DNA of 44,662 nt from a bacterium ADurb.Bin243 (GCA_002069765.1 MWBZ01000027.1:1-44662), one strand, 5' to 3'; counted from the stretch's first letter, positions 33,872 through 43,069 are shown. The notes: generated by a model not told the origin, from the letters alone. Numbers and translations: made by a program.

Positions 33872-35374
33872 TCACCTGGCCGCGTTCGAGTCGAAAGACT
33901 TCGCGTAATTTAAAATCTCGAGCGCTTCCCGCGAATATGGTTTTATGGCGTCGTAATCGATAGCCAGATTATTCATATACTGTAGGATAATTTCGTGCCT
34001 GCCGCCCGCGCCGAACGGAAGTACGCCTGAAAAGAAAAATCCCAGCCGCTCGCACTCGGCCGCGGCTGATAACGACTTCGGGTCCTCGGCGTTCATATGA
34101 ACGAAAACCGCGTCTACATGTTTCAGGCAAAGCTCGTGAACGGCCGCTTTCAATTCCCGCGTAATGCCGCCGCCTATGCGCCCTACGTCCACTTCGGCGA
34201 TGTTGAGGGCGGGAACTATATAATCGCTTATTTCGCTGGCTTCGCCGCCGCCCGAATCAGCTCCCGCTTCGCTTTTGCCAAAATTGACCGGGACTTTAAA
34301 AGCCGCGAATATTTCGCGTATCTTATTTTCATATTTAGGCGGGACATATATCGTTCTTTCGCCGTCGTGCATATTAGGCCGGTAAAACAGGAGCCCGCTT
34401 TCCTTCTGCTTAATTTTTCCGACGAGCGCTTTAAAATCGACATCGTCAGGAAAGAGCCCGAAAAATATTCCGCAGGCTACATACCCCATCTGATCTATCA
34501 ATTTCTGCGAGCCTACATGGCTCGTCACCGCCCTTCCGAACAGGCCGAATAAATTAAGCTCTTCGGCTTTTTTGTGGCAAAAATCAGTCATCGACCTGAA
34601 AACTCCCGACTTTCTATATTCAGGTTTGACGAAAGCGACGCCGAGTTCGGCGATACGCTCGTCGGGTTTTTTAAATTTAAAAGCTATGTGGCCCATTATT
34701 TCGCCGCCTTTGCCCTCCGCCACGAAAGAGCGTAACAGCCCGTTTTTATTCATCTCTATTATTTTTTCAGGATAATATATGTAAGGCTCGTAAGTATAGC
34801 CGTAAGCCTTATAAGCGCAACGCGATATCTCGAGCGCGTCTTCGGGCGCAAAAGGGCGGACCGTGAAGGATATGTTTTCCGCCGTTTCGCCGGCCGTATC
34901 TTTTACCAGTATTTTATTTTCATACTTTTCATGCAGCCGTTTTATGCAGGCTTCACTCAAACGCATTGTCATTTTTAGCGCTTTGCCTTCGCGTCCAAGA
35001 TTTTCGAACTCGATGCCGTCCATCATTTTCTTCATCATGAAAAGGCCCAGGCCATCGGCGTTCATAGTTTTTTCAAGGTTTTCAGGGGCGTATTCACGGA
35101 CGCGGCCGGGCGAAAACGGCATTCCTTTTTCGTATATGCTTATTACAAAATCCGTTTCCGTTATTCCGACCGAAAGCTTGAAAGTTTCGTCGGAATGCCC
35201 TTCATAGGCATGCTTTATTACATTGGTCAGCGCCTCTTCCGCCGCCGTTTCGATATCGTTGAGGCGCTTTTCGGAAAATTCGCAGGCGAGCGCCATCGAC
35301 CTTATAAACGCAAGGGCCGGCGGCACGAACAATTCCAGCGAAGGCATGGTTATAACCGTTTCTAAAGGTTTCAT
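33872..35374 (-). CDS. HATPase (anti-sigma/RsbW-like) fused to GNAT domain(s)
   Basis: 500 residues. About 1-140: GHKL ATPase with LNDIETAAEEALTNVIKHAY (N-box) and NADGLGLFMMKKMMDGIEFE (G-box), as in RsbW/SpoIIAB kinases. About 170-330: GNAT with VAFVKPEYRKSGVFRSMTDF as acetyl-CoA loop. The last 120 residues (AAECERLGFFFSGVLPFGAG) look like a second, degenerate GNAT. Start ATG 35374 overlaps the ligase stop (ATGA). Known anti-sigma HATPases switch partner proteins by binding or phosphorylation; fused to an acetyltransferase, this could control the ligase by acetylation, as acetyltransferases do for acyl-CoA synthetases elsewhere. That role is inference. Confidence 0.85.
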   Translation of the reverse strand: MKPLETVITMPSLELFVPPALAFIRSMALACEFSEKRLNDIETAAEEALTNVIKHAYEGHSDETFKLSVGITETDFVISIYEKGMPFSPGRVREYAPENLEKTMNADGLGLFMMKKMMDGIEFENLGREGKALKMTMRLSEACIKRLHEKYENKILVKDTAGETAENISFTVRPFAPEDALEISRCAYKAYGYTYEPYIYYPEKIIEMNKNGLLRSFVAEGKGGEIMGHIAFKFKKPDERIAELGVAFVKPEYRKSGVFRSMTDFCHKKAEELNLFGLFGRAVTSHVGSQKLIDQMGYVACGIFFGLFPDDVDFKALVGKIKQKESGLLFYRPNMHDGERTIYVPPKYENKIREIFAAFKVPVNFGKSEAGADSGGGEASEISDYIVPALNIAEVDVGRIGGGITRELKAAVHELCLKHVDAVFVHMNAEDPKSLSAAAECERLGFFFSGVLPFGAGGRHEIILQYMNNLAIDYDAIKPYSREALEILNYAKSFDSNAAR

Positions 35375-36903
35375 TTTTTATCACCCGTCAATAAATCTTT
35401 CGCTATTTCCCTGAGTTTTTTGCGGTCGACCTTGTCGCCTTCGGTTATAGGGAGGCTTTCGACAAAGGTGTAACCGGCCGGAACTTTATGGGCCGCAAGT
35501 TTTTTCGAAGCGAATTCAGTCAATTCGCAGACATCCGGCGCTGCGGCTTTTTCCTTCAAGACGATGAAAGCGTGAACTTTTTCCCCGTAATTTCCGTCCG
35601 GAAGCCCTGCTACTCCGCTGAACCTGACCGCCGGATGCAGGTTTAAAACCTCTTCGACCTCGCCCGGCGAAATATTCATGCCCTTGCGGATTATCAAGAA
35701 TTTTTTTCTGCCCGTAAAAAAAAAGTAGCCGTCGTCGTCGCGCCTCGCCAGATCGCCGGTATATATCCAGCCGTTCCTGATCATGGCGGCCGTGTTCTGC
35801 TCGTCGTTCCAGTAACCGCGCATCAGGGCTTTGGTCTTTATAACCAGCTCGCCCGTTTCGCCGTCGGCGAGCTCGGAACCGTCATCGCCTATTATTTTCG
35901 CCTCGACGCCGCAAACCGGCTTTCCAAGGCTTCCAGGCTTGTGCTTTTCAAACGGCGGGCTGATGATGCAGCCGCCGCACTCAGTCATGCCGAAGCCCAC
36001 CTTCAATTCTATGCCCGTCCTTTCATAAAATAGTTTTTCAAGGTTGGCGGGCACGAAATCGGCGCCCGAAAAAAAATACCTGATCGTTTTAAAATCGGTT
36101 TTCGCTGTCATAGGATTTTCGAGCAGTTCCCATAATTGCGACGGCATAGCAGCCGCGTGTGTGGGCTTATATTCGTTTATGACGCTTAAAAACTTTTCAT
36201 CGGAATATTTCTTGAGAAACACCGACGTTCCGCCTGCCAAAAGCATGGGCAAAAGCGCATTTGTAAGCCCTGCGCCACGCGCGATCGGGACCGGAAGAAA
36301 GTAAGTGTCGCCGGAGGTGTGCTTGAGGGTTTCGCAGCGGATCAAAGTGGAGTTGTAAAGGGAATAATGGGTGTGCGTGACGCCTTTGGGCCTTCCGGTG
36401 CTTCCGGACGTGTACATTATCACTGCAGGATCGCGCATATCGAAACTTCCGGCGGCATCGCAACCTTTAGAGCCGCAGGGTTTGAAACGGACGCAGGAAG
36501 CGTCTTCGCTTTTTTCGTCGATGACATAGACGAACTCGATCCCCGAAATTTCATTCAAAGCCTGTTCTATGACCGGTTTCAAATTGCGGCTCGTGATTAT
36601 CGCGCTTGCCAGGCAGTGATTGCAGTTATACGCCACGTCGGCTGCTTTGCAAAACTCCACCACGGGAACCGCAATCGCACCTATTCTAAAAAGCGCCATG
36701 TAAATCGAAACCATTTCGAGCCTGTTTTCAAGGAATATAAGCACCCGGTCGCCCTTTTTAACGCCCATTTTTTCCAGTTTATCGACGCGCGTCCCGACAT
36801 CGGCGTCTAATTCCCTGAAAGTCCATTTGTTTTCCTCGAAAGCCACGGCCGTTCTATCCGGGGCGGTTTCAAGGGATTTGCGGTAGACCAGGCTTATATT
36901 CAT
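35371..36903 (-). CDS. AMP-forming acyl-CoA synthetase / acid-CoA ligase
   Basis: 510 residues from ATG 36903, chosen because TGGAGG lies 7 nt upstream; an earlier ATG (36969) would overlap the M20 gene by 47 nt without a ribosome-binding site. ANL motifs: IMYTSGSTGRPKGVTHTHY (P-loop), FGMTECGG, YTGDLARRDDDGYFFFTGRK, and a C-terminal PITEGDKVDRKKLRE, where the acyl-adenylation Lys is kept although the usual Gly before it is Asp. It activates a carboxylic acid to an acyl-CoA. Substrate class cannot be settled. It is followed in a 4-nt overlap by the HATPase-GNAT gene. Confidence 0.9.
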   Translation of the reverse strand: MNISLVYRKSLETAPDRTAVAFEENKWTFRELDADVGTRVDKLEKMGVKKGDRVLIFLENRLEMVSIYMALFRIGAIAVPVVEFCKAADVAYNCNHCLASAIITSRNLKPVIEQALNEISGIEFVYVIDEKSEDASCVRFKPCGSKGCDAAGSFDMRDPAVIMYTSGSTGRPKGVTHTHYSLYNSTLIRCETLKHTSGDTYFLPVPIARGAGLTNALLPMLLAGGTSVFLKKYSDEKFLSVINEYKPTHAAAMPSQLWELLENPMTAKTDFKTIRYFFSGADFVPANLEKLFYERTGIELKVGFGMTECGGCIISPPFEKHKPGSLGKPVCGVEAKIIGDDGSELADGETGELVIKTKALMRGYWNDEQNTAAMIRNGWIYTGDLARRDDDGYFFFTGRKKFLIIRKGMNISPGEVEEVLNLHPAVRFSGVAGLPDGNYGEKVHAFIVLKEKAAAPDVCELTEFASKKLAAHKVPAGYTFVESLPITEGDKVDRKKLREIAKDLLTGDKK

Positions 36904-36922
36904 AAAAATGCCTCCATTTAAA

Positions 36923-38128
36923 CTATCCGGCGAATTCGCATATAAGCGCCGCCAGCACCTTTGTTCCATTTAATATGTCCGAATCGGCTAGATTGAATTT
37001 AGGGTGATGCAGCGGATATGTTTCGCTTCCGGCGCCTGTTCCCAGAAACGCGAACGCGCCGGGAGCCATTTGAGCGTACCTGGCAAAATCGTCGCCGCCC
37101 ATTACGGGCTTTTCGGGATAAACGACGTTGCGTTCGCCCAGCGCGTTGCGGGCCGCCGATAAATATTTGCCGACCGCTCCGGGTTCGTTAATCATGGGCG
37201 GATACCCTTTAACCGCTTCGATCAGGAAGGAAGCGCCGTATTCTTCGCATCTGAGCTTAATTATTTTTTCGACGCCCGCGCGTATATTTTTTAAAACAAC
37301 CGGGTCCAGGCTTCTTAACGAAACACTGAATGCGAGCGAAGACGGCAGTATATTGCCGGCCGCGCCGGCGTGTATTTCGCAAAAACTCACTACGGCCGGC
37401 TCGAGCGGGCTGGTATTACGCGAAACCAGCTTTTGCGACGAGGTTATTATTTCACCGGCGAGCAATATCAGATCGCAAGCCTCTTCGGGCCTGGCGGCGT
37501 GCCCGCCGTTACCGGTCAAAGTGACGTTGAGCCTTTCGCCGCCGGCCATTATGCCGCCGTCGCAAATCGCGAAACGGCCCGAAGCTATATGCGGCATAAC
37601 ATGAATTCCGAATATAGCTTCCACGCCTTCCATGACGCCTTTTTCAATAAGCGCCAGGGCGCCGCCGGGCGCTTTTTCCTCGGCCGCCTGGAATATAAAG
37701 CGCAGCGCGCCGGTTTTTATATTTTCTCTTAAAACATCGTAATGCTTAACGGCCGCGCATAATGCGCCGAAAGCCATTGCGGCGTGGGCGTCGTGGCCGC
37801 AGGCATGCATCACGCCCGCGTTCTTCGACGCGAAAGGAAGGCCGGTTTCTTCCTGGATAGGAAGGGCGTCTATATCGGCGCGTATGGCCGCCGAGCTTGC
37901 GGAGGCGTTTCCGCCGAACGCCACGTCAACCCAGAACCCGTAAGTATCGTCGAATTTATGAACGCAAACGAATTCTTTACGCGGTATTTTAGATAATATA
38001 AAGTCGCGCGTGGATCTTTCACATAAAGATAATTCCGGATTGGCGTGCAGCGTTTCGCGAAATTCTTTTATTTCATCGCCCGTATCTTCTATATATCGCA
38101 AAACGCTTTTTATTATGGAACTTTTCAT
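36923..38128 (-). CDS. M20D-family amidohydrolase (hippurate / N-acyl-amino-acid hydrolase type)
   Basis: 401 residues. MHACGHDAHAAMAFGAL (about 107-123) holds the metal-binding Cys/His pair, FQAAEEKAPGGALALIEKGV the Glu-Glu pair, GIHVMPHIASG the next His, and VMGGDDFARYAQMAPGAFAF the late motif; the final PLHHPKF His is present. Such enzymes release an acid from N-acylated amino acids or similar amides. No signal peptide, so cytoplasmic. It starts 46 nt after the PPDK-PGK gene and ends 19 nt before the acyl-CoA ligase, which could activate the released acid. Confidence 0.92.
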   Translation of the reverse strand: MKSSIIKSVLRYIEDTGDEIKEFRETLHANPELSLCERSTRDFILSKIPRKEFVCVHKFDDTYGFWVDVAFGGNASASSAAIRADIDALPIQEETGLPFASKNAGVMHACGHDAHAAMAFGALCAAVKHYDVLRENIKTGALRFIFQAAEEKAPGGALALIEKGVMEGVEAIFGIHVMPHIASGRFAICDGGIMAGGERLNVTLTGNGGHAARPEEACDLILLAGEIITSSQKLVSRNTSPLEPAVVSFCEIHAGAAGNILPSSLAFSVSLRSLDPVVLKNIRAGVEKIIKLRCEEYGASFLIEAVKGYPPMINEPGAVGKYLSAARNALGERNVVYPEKPVMGGDDFARYAQMAPGAFAFLGTGAGSETYPLHHPKFNLADSDILNGTKVLAALICEFAG

Positions 38129-38174
38129 TTTCTTAACCGCCCGGTCATTATATTTTATTTTACGCCTGACGGCC

Positions 38175-41100
38175 CTACTCGGAATCGAGCACCGAAATCC
38201 CGGGCAGCGTCAATCTTTCGAGAAATTCGAGGCTCGCGCCGCCGCCGGTGGACACGTGCGTCATTTTATCTTCCACTCCGGCGAGATTTACCGCCGCCGC
38301 CGAATCGCCGCCGCCTATTATTACGATCTTTCCGTTTTCGGCCATCTTAGCCAGTTCGGCCGCCAGCCTCATCGTCCCGGCCGAGCCTTCCTTTATTTCA
38401 AACGCCCCTATCGGGCCGTTCCAGAGAATCGTCTTTGCGTCGCCGAGGATTTTCAGGGCATGGTCTATAGACTCGCTGCCCAGATCGAAAGATTCCCAGC
38501 CTTCTTTTATTGTTTTTACGTCCCTTTCAAGATTTCCGACTTTCTGGCCGGCGAAGTCGAACTTATCGGTAATGACGAAATCCCTCGGCAGCACTATTTT
38601 ATTGCCGTATCTGTCCATAAGCTTTTTCGCAGTTTCGAGCATGGATTCTTCCACGAGCGATTTTTGAACGTCGAATCCGGTCGCCTTTAACAGCGTATAT
38701 CCTATGCCGCCGCCCACTATCAGAAGGTCTATCTTCTGAAGGAGCGATTCGATGACGCCCAGTTTGCTCGAAATTTTAGAGCCGCCGGTTATGCCCACGA
38801 AAGGCCGCTGTGGGTCGGCGATAGCGCCGCCGAGGTATTTGAGCTCTTTTTCTATTAGAAATCCGGCCAGCTTCATTTTTACATGTTTAGTCACGCCCGT
38901 TATGGAAGCGTGGTTTCGATGGCAGGTGCCGAAAGCGTCGTTGACGAATATCGAGTCGGACAGCCCCGCCAGCCCTCTCGCGAATACTGTGTCGTTTTCC
39001 TTTTCACCTATGGCGAAGCAGAGATTTTCTATGATATTCACTTTGCCGCGTACGATATCCTGCTTTTTAATAAGAACGCCCGAAGACGCTATGCTGTCTT
39101 CGTGGAACACCACGTTTCCCAGGCGCTTATTTATATATTCGGCTACCGGTTTGAGGCTGTATTCATGATATATTTCTTCGCGGGATTTGCCTTTTTTCTC
39201 CTGCTTGTCGGGCTCGCCGAAATGCGAGCATAATATTGGCGTGGCGCCGGCTTCCAGCAGATATTTTATGGTAGGCGCGGCCGCGTCTATCCTGGCGGAA
39301 TTAGTTATCGCGCCCTTCGAAAACGGCACGTTCAAATCCAGGCGCACCAGAACATTTTTACCGGCCAGCTCGTTTTTAGAGACTCCCGCGATACTTTTTT
39401 TGCGTGCGCCCATTTCTTTTTCGAGAGTCTGCATCTTTTCGCGCAGGATACGCTCCACTTTTTCAGCGGCTTCATCAGGCTTCATGGATGAGTTTACCGT
39501 GTCGAGAATCGCCTGCGTTTTAATGAAGCTGTTCGTCAGCGGGACCGTGCCCCTGAAAAGGCATCCGCCGTTGGCGTCGAGCGTCACCATTTCGCCTTCT
39601 TTAAGGACCGTATCGGTCTCTCCCTTGAACGTAACGGTTTTACGCTCCAGGTCTATTACGGCGTTGGCGCAGCCGACCACGCAGGGCTTATTAAGGGTAA
39701 TAGAAGTTATCGCGGCGTGAGAGGTCCTTCCCGGAAAAACAGTGACGATGCCGTGCGAATTATTGATGATATAAAAATCCGAAGGGTTAGTATTCTGGGC
39801 GAAGTAAATCACGTTTTCCCGCTTCGCCTTCTGTTCGTCGAGCTTTTCGCGGGTCAGAACCAGCGTGCCCCAGGCCGTGCCATGGTTGATGGGAACTCCC
39901 GTTCCCACCGGCGGCTTCCATTCGCGCAGTTCGGTATCGGCCCAGGGCACCGATATGAAAGCATTCGTGGCGCACATGCGCTCCATGCGGCGCCGGAATT
40001 CGCCGGCGGATATAATGCCCTTTTTCATAAAATCGGTATCTATGACCACTTTCGCATAGGCGCTGACAGTCGCGCGCCTGGTCTGTAAAAGGTAAAGCTT
40101 GCCGTCTTCAACCGTGAACTCTATATCTAGCTCATGCTTTAATTCGCGCTCCAATATCTCTTTATAACGCGTCAGGCCTTCTTTTATATGCCCCGGAATA
40201 GAAGCTATATGCCTTGTGACGATATTGCCCATTACCACGTCTTCGCCCTGCGCCATTTCCTTGTACTCGCCGAATAGTTCATCTTTTCCGCTTATAGGGT
40301 TTCTAGTAAAGAGAACGCCGCTGAGGCAGTCGTGGTTCTTGTTGCCGAAAACCATCTGCTGCACGGTAACCGCCGTGCCGTAAACTACTTCTATCGAAAG
40401 TTCGCGCAGGTATTCCCTGACGCTTTCCGATTTGCTGGAAGCGAAAACCAATTCGATGCAGATAACGAGCTGCTCAAAAGCGTCCGTGAGAAACGAATCT
40501 CCCAGTTTTTCGACGGCCAGCTTTTCGGCGGCTTCTATAGATTCCGCCGTCGCGCCGGTTTCGCGCGGCGGAATAATTTCGAGCGCCACAAGAGCGTTTT
40601 TAAGGAACCTGTAATAGACGCTGGAGGCGAAACATTCACCGTATGAAGCCGCCAGAGAAGTTCTCACTTGCGGCGTGATGCCCGTGTTGAGAATGGTGCA
40701 CATGGAGCCCGGCAGCGAAACGGTCGTTCCCGACCTTACCGATACCAGCAGAGGATCTTTTACGCCGCCCAGCTTTTTACCGGTTTTTTCCTCCAGCTGC
40801 CCGACGAATTTTTTTACGGCCGCCCTGAAAGCGGTTTTGTCGTTTTTTTCTTCCAGCATTTCACGGCAGATAGGAAGGCCGAGAATAAAGGCCGGCGGAG
40901 TGGCTATTCCGAGATTGTTCATATCGATTATGCCGTTGCCCTTGCCGCCGAGAAAAGGCCTTATACCGTCGGGAGTTTCAGTCCACGTGGCAGCGATAAA
41001 GGCTTCGCAGTTCGCGCCGGCCTTCGGCATTTCGGCCACCTTGTATTTTCCGTAAAGGCTGTTTTCAACGCTTTTTGCCGCCAGCTCGCGGTTTAAAAAG

Positions 41101-42392
41101 ATTATAATCTTTTCAATAAACTCGCTTACAGCGTGAAATTCAGTGGTGCGTATGAAATTATTGAAAAATCGGTCTTTAATAGGCGAAAGGTTTGAAGTCG
41201 GTATTTTATAAGCTTCCAGAACGTTGTTGAGCGCCTGGCTGACCCTGAATACGATGTTTTTGCGCAAAAACTTCTGCAGCTCGACGGAAACGCTTTCCAC
41301 CGTGCGTTTCGTCCTTAAAATATCTATGGTTTCCATTTCCGATATTTCATTGAGGTCTCTAATGAGATTGTCGTTTTTTTCGGGGAGGATGCCTTTAAGG
41401 CTGAGCAGGCCGATGAATTCTTTGATGAGGTTGACGCACTTTTTCACGTTTGAAAAAGTAACGGGTTCATAATGGCTGTTGGTCAGATCGTTCGTAAAAA
41501 TAAATACCAGCCGGCCGATGTAAAGATCGACGTTGAGGTAGTCGAAAAGCCCGATCCTTTTTTCAAAATAAGATTTTTTAAGCAGCATTTTGAAGCTGGT
41601 AAGGCGTTTCAGGCAGTCCACGAGGTTGTCGGTCTCTTTGATGAACGGTTCGGCGCATATATTGAGAAATGTTTCCATTTCCTTTCGCAGGAAGCACTTT
41701 TCAAAAAGATCGAGACGCGCTTCCAGGTTCTTTTTAACCTCTGTAATGTCGCCTTTGTTATAATCCCAGAGGTAAGAAAGGTTTTTTTCCATCTCCTCCG
41801 CAAGCTCGACAAATTCCGCCGGCTCCGACTTCGGATCGAAAGTGGCCGCCAGGGCCATGTATCCCGAAGCCGCCATCGCGCCGGAATCGCCGCCGCGAAT
41901 AAAATTTAAATACGGCTTGATATATTTGGTGAGAATTCTGGGAGAGAGTTTTCTGTGGACTTCTTTTCTGAGATCGCCGGCGAACGAAAGCATCGGGTCG
42001 TCGCCGTCGCGGCTTTCTTCAAAATGCTCGGCGGCGCTTCTTATATCGCCGATTATATCCCCGCCGCTTCTGATCGGAAGCTTTTTCAACAGCTCCCTGA
42101 AATAATAAATATATTCGCCGGACGGCGACTGCATGGAATCGAGCGTGAGCCTGGTTTCTTCGAGCACCCGCCTGTAAATGTCTTCTATATTGCCTTTGAC
42201 GTCCCTCGCATCGAAGATTTTGTCTTCTTTGTCAAGAAGCCTTATATTAACAAGCAGTTCGATAATGAGGTCTATTTTCTTTTCAATGTCCGCTTCGTTT
42301 CTCGAAGCCGTAATCTGCGCGATGATTTTATCCCATGTGTTCAACGGGGCCATTTTATGGCCCGAGGCTACCACGCCGCTGTTTTCACTCAT
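38175..42392 (-). CDS. PPDK-like ATP-grasp + phosphohistidine domain fused to phosphoglycerate kinase
   Basis: 1405 residues. About 1-470: helical region I do not recognise. About 475-775: PPDK-type ATP-grasp, intact by eye (FLGGKGNGIIDMNNLG, PLLVSVRSGTTVSLPGSM, LSGVLFTRNPISGKDELFGE, ELDIEFTVEDGKLYLLQTR). About 840-950: swivel domain with TSHAAI and catalytic His892. The C-terminal PEP/pyruvate barrel of PPDK is absent; instead about 1000-1400 is a complete phosphoglycerate kinase (VLVRLDLNVPFSKGAITNSA, NDAFGTCHRNHASITGV, GGSKISSKLG, ILWNGPIGAFE, IIGGGDSAAAV, STGGGASLEFLE). The PGK part is one frame with the rest and has no internal start signal. Both halves handle ATP and phosphoryl transfer, so channelling or a new reaction is possible. 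ATG follows AGGGGGG by 5 nt. First gene of the operon. Confidence 0.92.
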   Translation of the reverse strand: MSENSGVVASGHKMAPLNTWDKIIAQITASRNEADIEKKIDLIIELLVNIRLLDKEDKIFDARDVKGNIEDIYRRVLEETRLTLDSMQSPSGEYIYYFRELLKKLPIRSGGDIIGDIRSAAEHFEESRDGDDPMLSFAGDLRKEVHRKLSPRILTKYIKPYLNFIRGGDSGAMAASGYMALAATFDPKSEPAEFVELAEEMEKNLSYLWDYNKGDITEVKKNLEARLDLFEKCFLRKEMETFLNICAEPFIKETDNLVDCLKRLTSFKMLLKKSYFEKRIGLFDYLNVDLYIGRLVFIFTNDLTNSHYEPVTFSNVKKCVNLIKEFIGLLSLKGILPEKNDNLIRDLNEISEMETIDILRTKRTVESVSVELQKFLRKNIVFRVSQALNNVLEAYKIPTSNLSPIKDRFFNNFIRTTEFHAVSEFIEKIIIFLNRELAAKSVENSLYGKYKVAEMPKAGANCEAFIAATWTETPDGIRPFLGGKGNGIIDMNNLGIATPPAFILGLPICREMLEEKNDKTAFRAAVKKFVGQLEEKTGKKLGGVKDPLLVSVRSGTTVSLPGSMCTILNTGITPQVRTSLAASYGECFASSVYYRFLKNALVALEIIPPRETGATAESIEAAEKLAVEKLGDSFLTDAFEQLVICIELVFASSKSESVREYLRELSIEVVYGTAVTVQQMVFGNKNHDCLSGVLFTRNPISGKDELFGEYKEMAQGEDVVMGNIVTRHIASIPGHIKEGLTRYKEILERELKHELDIEFTVEDGKLYLLQTRRATVSAYAKVVIDTDFMKKGIISAGEFRRRMERMCATNAFISVPWADTELREWKPPVGTGVPINHGTAWGTLVLTREKLDEQKAKRENVIYFAQNTNPSDFYIINNSHGIVTVFPGRTSHAAITSITLNKPCVVGCANAVIDLERKTVTFKGETDTVLKEGEMVTLDANGGCLFRGTVPLTNSFIKTQAILDTVNSSMKPDEAAEKVERILREKMQTLEKEMGARKKSIAGVSKNELAGKNVLVRLDLNVPFSKGAITNSARIDAAAPTIKYLLEAGATPILCSHFGEPDKQEKKGKSREEIYHEYSLKPVAEYINKRLGNVVFHEDSIASSGVLIKKQDIVRGKVNIIENLCFAIGEKENDTVFARGLAGLSDSIFVNDAFGTCHRNHASITGVTKHVKMKLAGFLIEKELKYLGGAIADPQRPFVGITGGSKISSKLGVIESLLQKIDLLIVGGGIGYTLLKATGFDVQKSLVEESMLETAKKLMDRYGNKIVLPRDFVITDKFDFAGQKVGNLERDVKTIKEGWESFDLGSESIDHALKILGDAKTILWNGPIGAFEIKEGSAGTMRLAAELAKMAENGKIVIIGGGDSAAAVNLAGVEDKMTHVSTGGGASLEFLERLTLPGISVLDSE

Positions 42393-42440
42393 ATCTACCC
42401 CCCTGTGGCCGGATAAAAATATATATTATTATCTCAATCC

Positions 42441-42488
42441 AGCGGCCGCCCGTGCCGTTTATGCCAGCGGCATGCGGTGCCGGCCGCT
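42441..42488. repeat. GC-rich palindrome in the leader of the PPDK-PGK operon
   Basis: AGCGGCCG (42441-42448) and CGGCCGCT (42481-42488) are perfectly complementary, and ATGCC-GCT-GGCAT-type pairing lies inside. It is within the predicted 5' leader, between promoter and start codon. No U tract follows, so it may stabilise or regulate the mRNA rather than terminate it. Confidence 0.6.
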
Positions 42489-42503
42489 TATCTATTTTAA
42501 ATT

Positions 42504-42532
42504 ATTCTAGCACACCTTATTTTACTTGTCAA
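42504..42532 (-). promoter_or_regulatory. Promoter of the six-gene PPDK-PGK operon
   Basis: Minus strand TTGACA (42527-42532), 17-nt spacer, TAGAAT (42504-42509). The next five genes follow with gaps from -4 to 46 nt and no internal terminator, so this probably drives all six. Confidence 0.88.
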
Positions 42533-42655
42533 ACTTTTTATCTAGATGAGGCTTTCATATAACCGCCGGCTGAATTATGAATTGACAAAATTTATTATTT
42601 CGACTATATTAACATCGCATATTTAATCAGCCGGACTAAAGCCGCAAAGTCAAAA

Positions 42656-42785
42656 CTTGTTCCATCGTTTAACGTTTATTTTTATAAATCCCCAGTTTAA
42701 AGAGGGATTTCGGCATACAATCCCTGAAACTATTTCTCATTTTGTTCACTACGATTTTCTTCAAAAATATATTATAATAAAATTA
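42656..42785 (+). promoter_or_regulatory. Composite hairpin/promoter element, copy A
   Basis: CTTGTTCCATCG (42656-42667); a hairpin with arms AGGGATT (42703-42709) and AATCCCT (42719-42725), loop starting TCGGCA, and outer AGTTT/AAACT pairing; TTTTGTTCACTA (42740-42751); exactly 20 nt; TTATAATAAAATTA (42772-42785), containing TATAAT. The same parts in the same order occur at 44037-44168. No normal -35 fits the TATAAT, so a regulator or alternative sigma factor may be involved. 42533-42655 shows nothing else I can identify. Confidence 0.75.
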
Positions 42786-42811
42786 TACGGTATAAAAAAG
42801 GAGGCGACGCC

Positions 42812-43069
42812 ATGAACAACATCATTGCGCACAATGAAATATGTCCTTCCTGCAGCGCGTTCGTTCCGGCCGGATCGGTTCGCCGCTACGCCTGCGAAAA
42901 GTGCAAAAAAACTTACCGCTACTGCGGCTTATGTTCGGTAACAAAAGAGCTTAAATGCGCTAAATGCAATACCGCGCTCAAACCCGACGGCGATATTTTA
43001 AGCATGATATTTGATATTATCTTTCCAGGAAAGCCTTTCAACAATTTTATGAAGCGACAAAAAAGATAA
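42812..43069 (+). CDS. Small double zinc-ribbon protein
   Basis: 85 residues from ATG 42812, GGAGG 7 nt upstream. Four CxxC knuckles (CPSC, CEKC, CGLC, CAKC) make two zinc ribbons, followed by a hydrophobic segment (ILSMIFDIIF) and a basic tail. It could be a nucleic-acid- or protein-binding adaptor; the family is not recognised. It is preceded by hairpin/promoter element A and followed after about 130 nt by the LRAT-like gene. Confidence 0.85.
   Translation: MNNIIAHNEICPSCSAFVPAGSVRRYACEKCKKTYRYCGLCSVTKELKCAKCNTALKPDGDILSMIFDIIFPGKPFNNFMKRQKR

Noticed and set aside
37128-37732. Overlapping plus-strand frames inside the M20 gene
   Set aside because: They are antisense to a full M20 domain with intact metal ligands.
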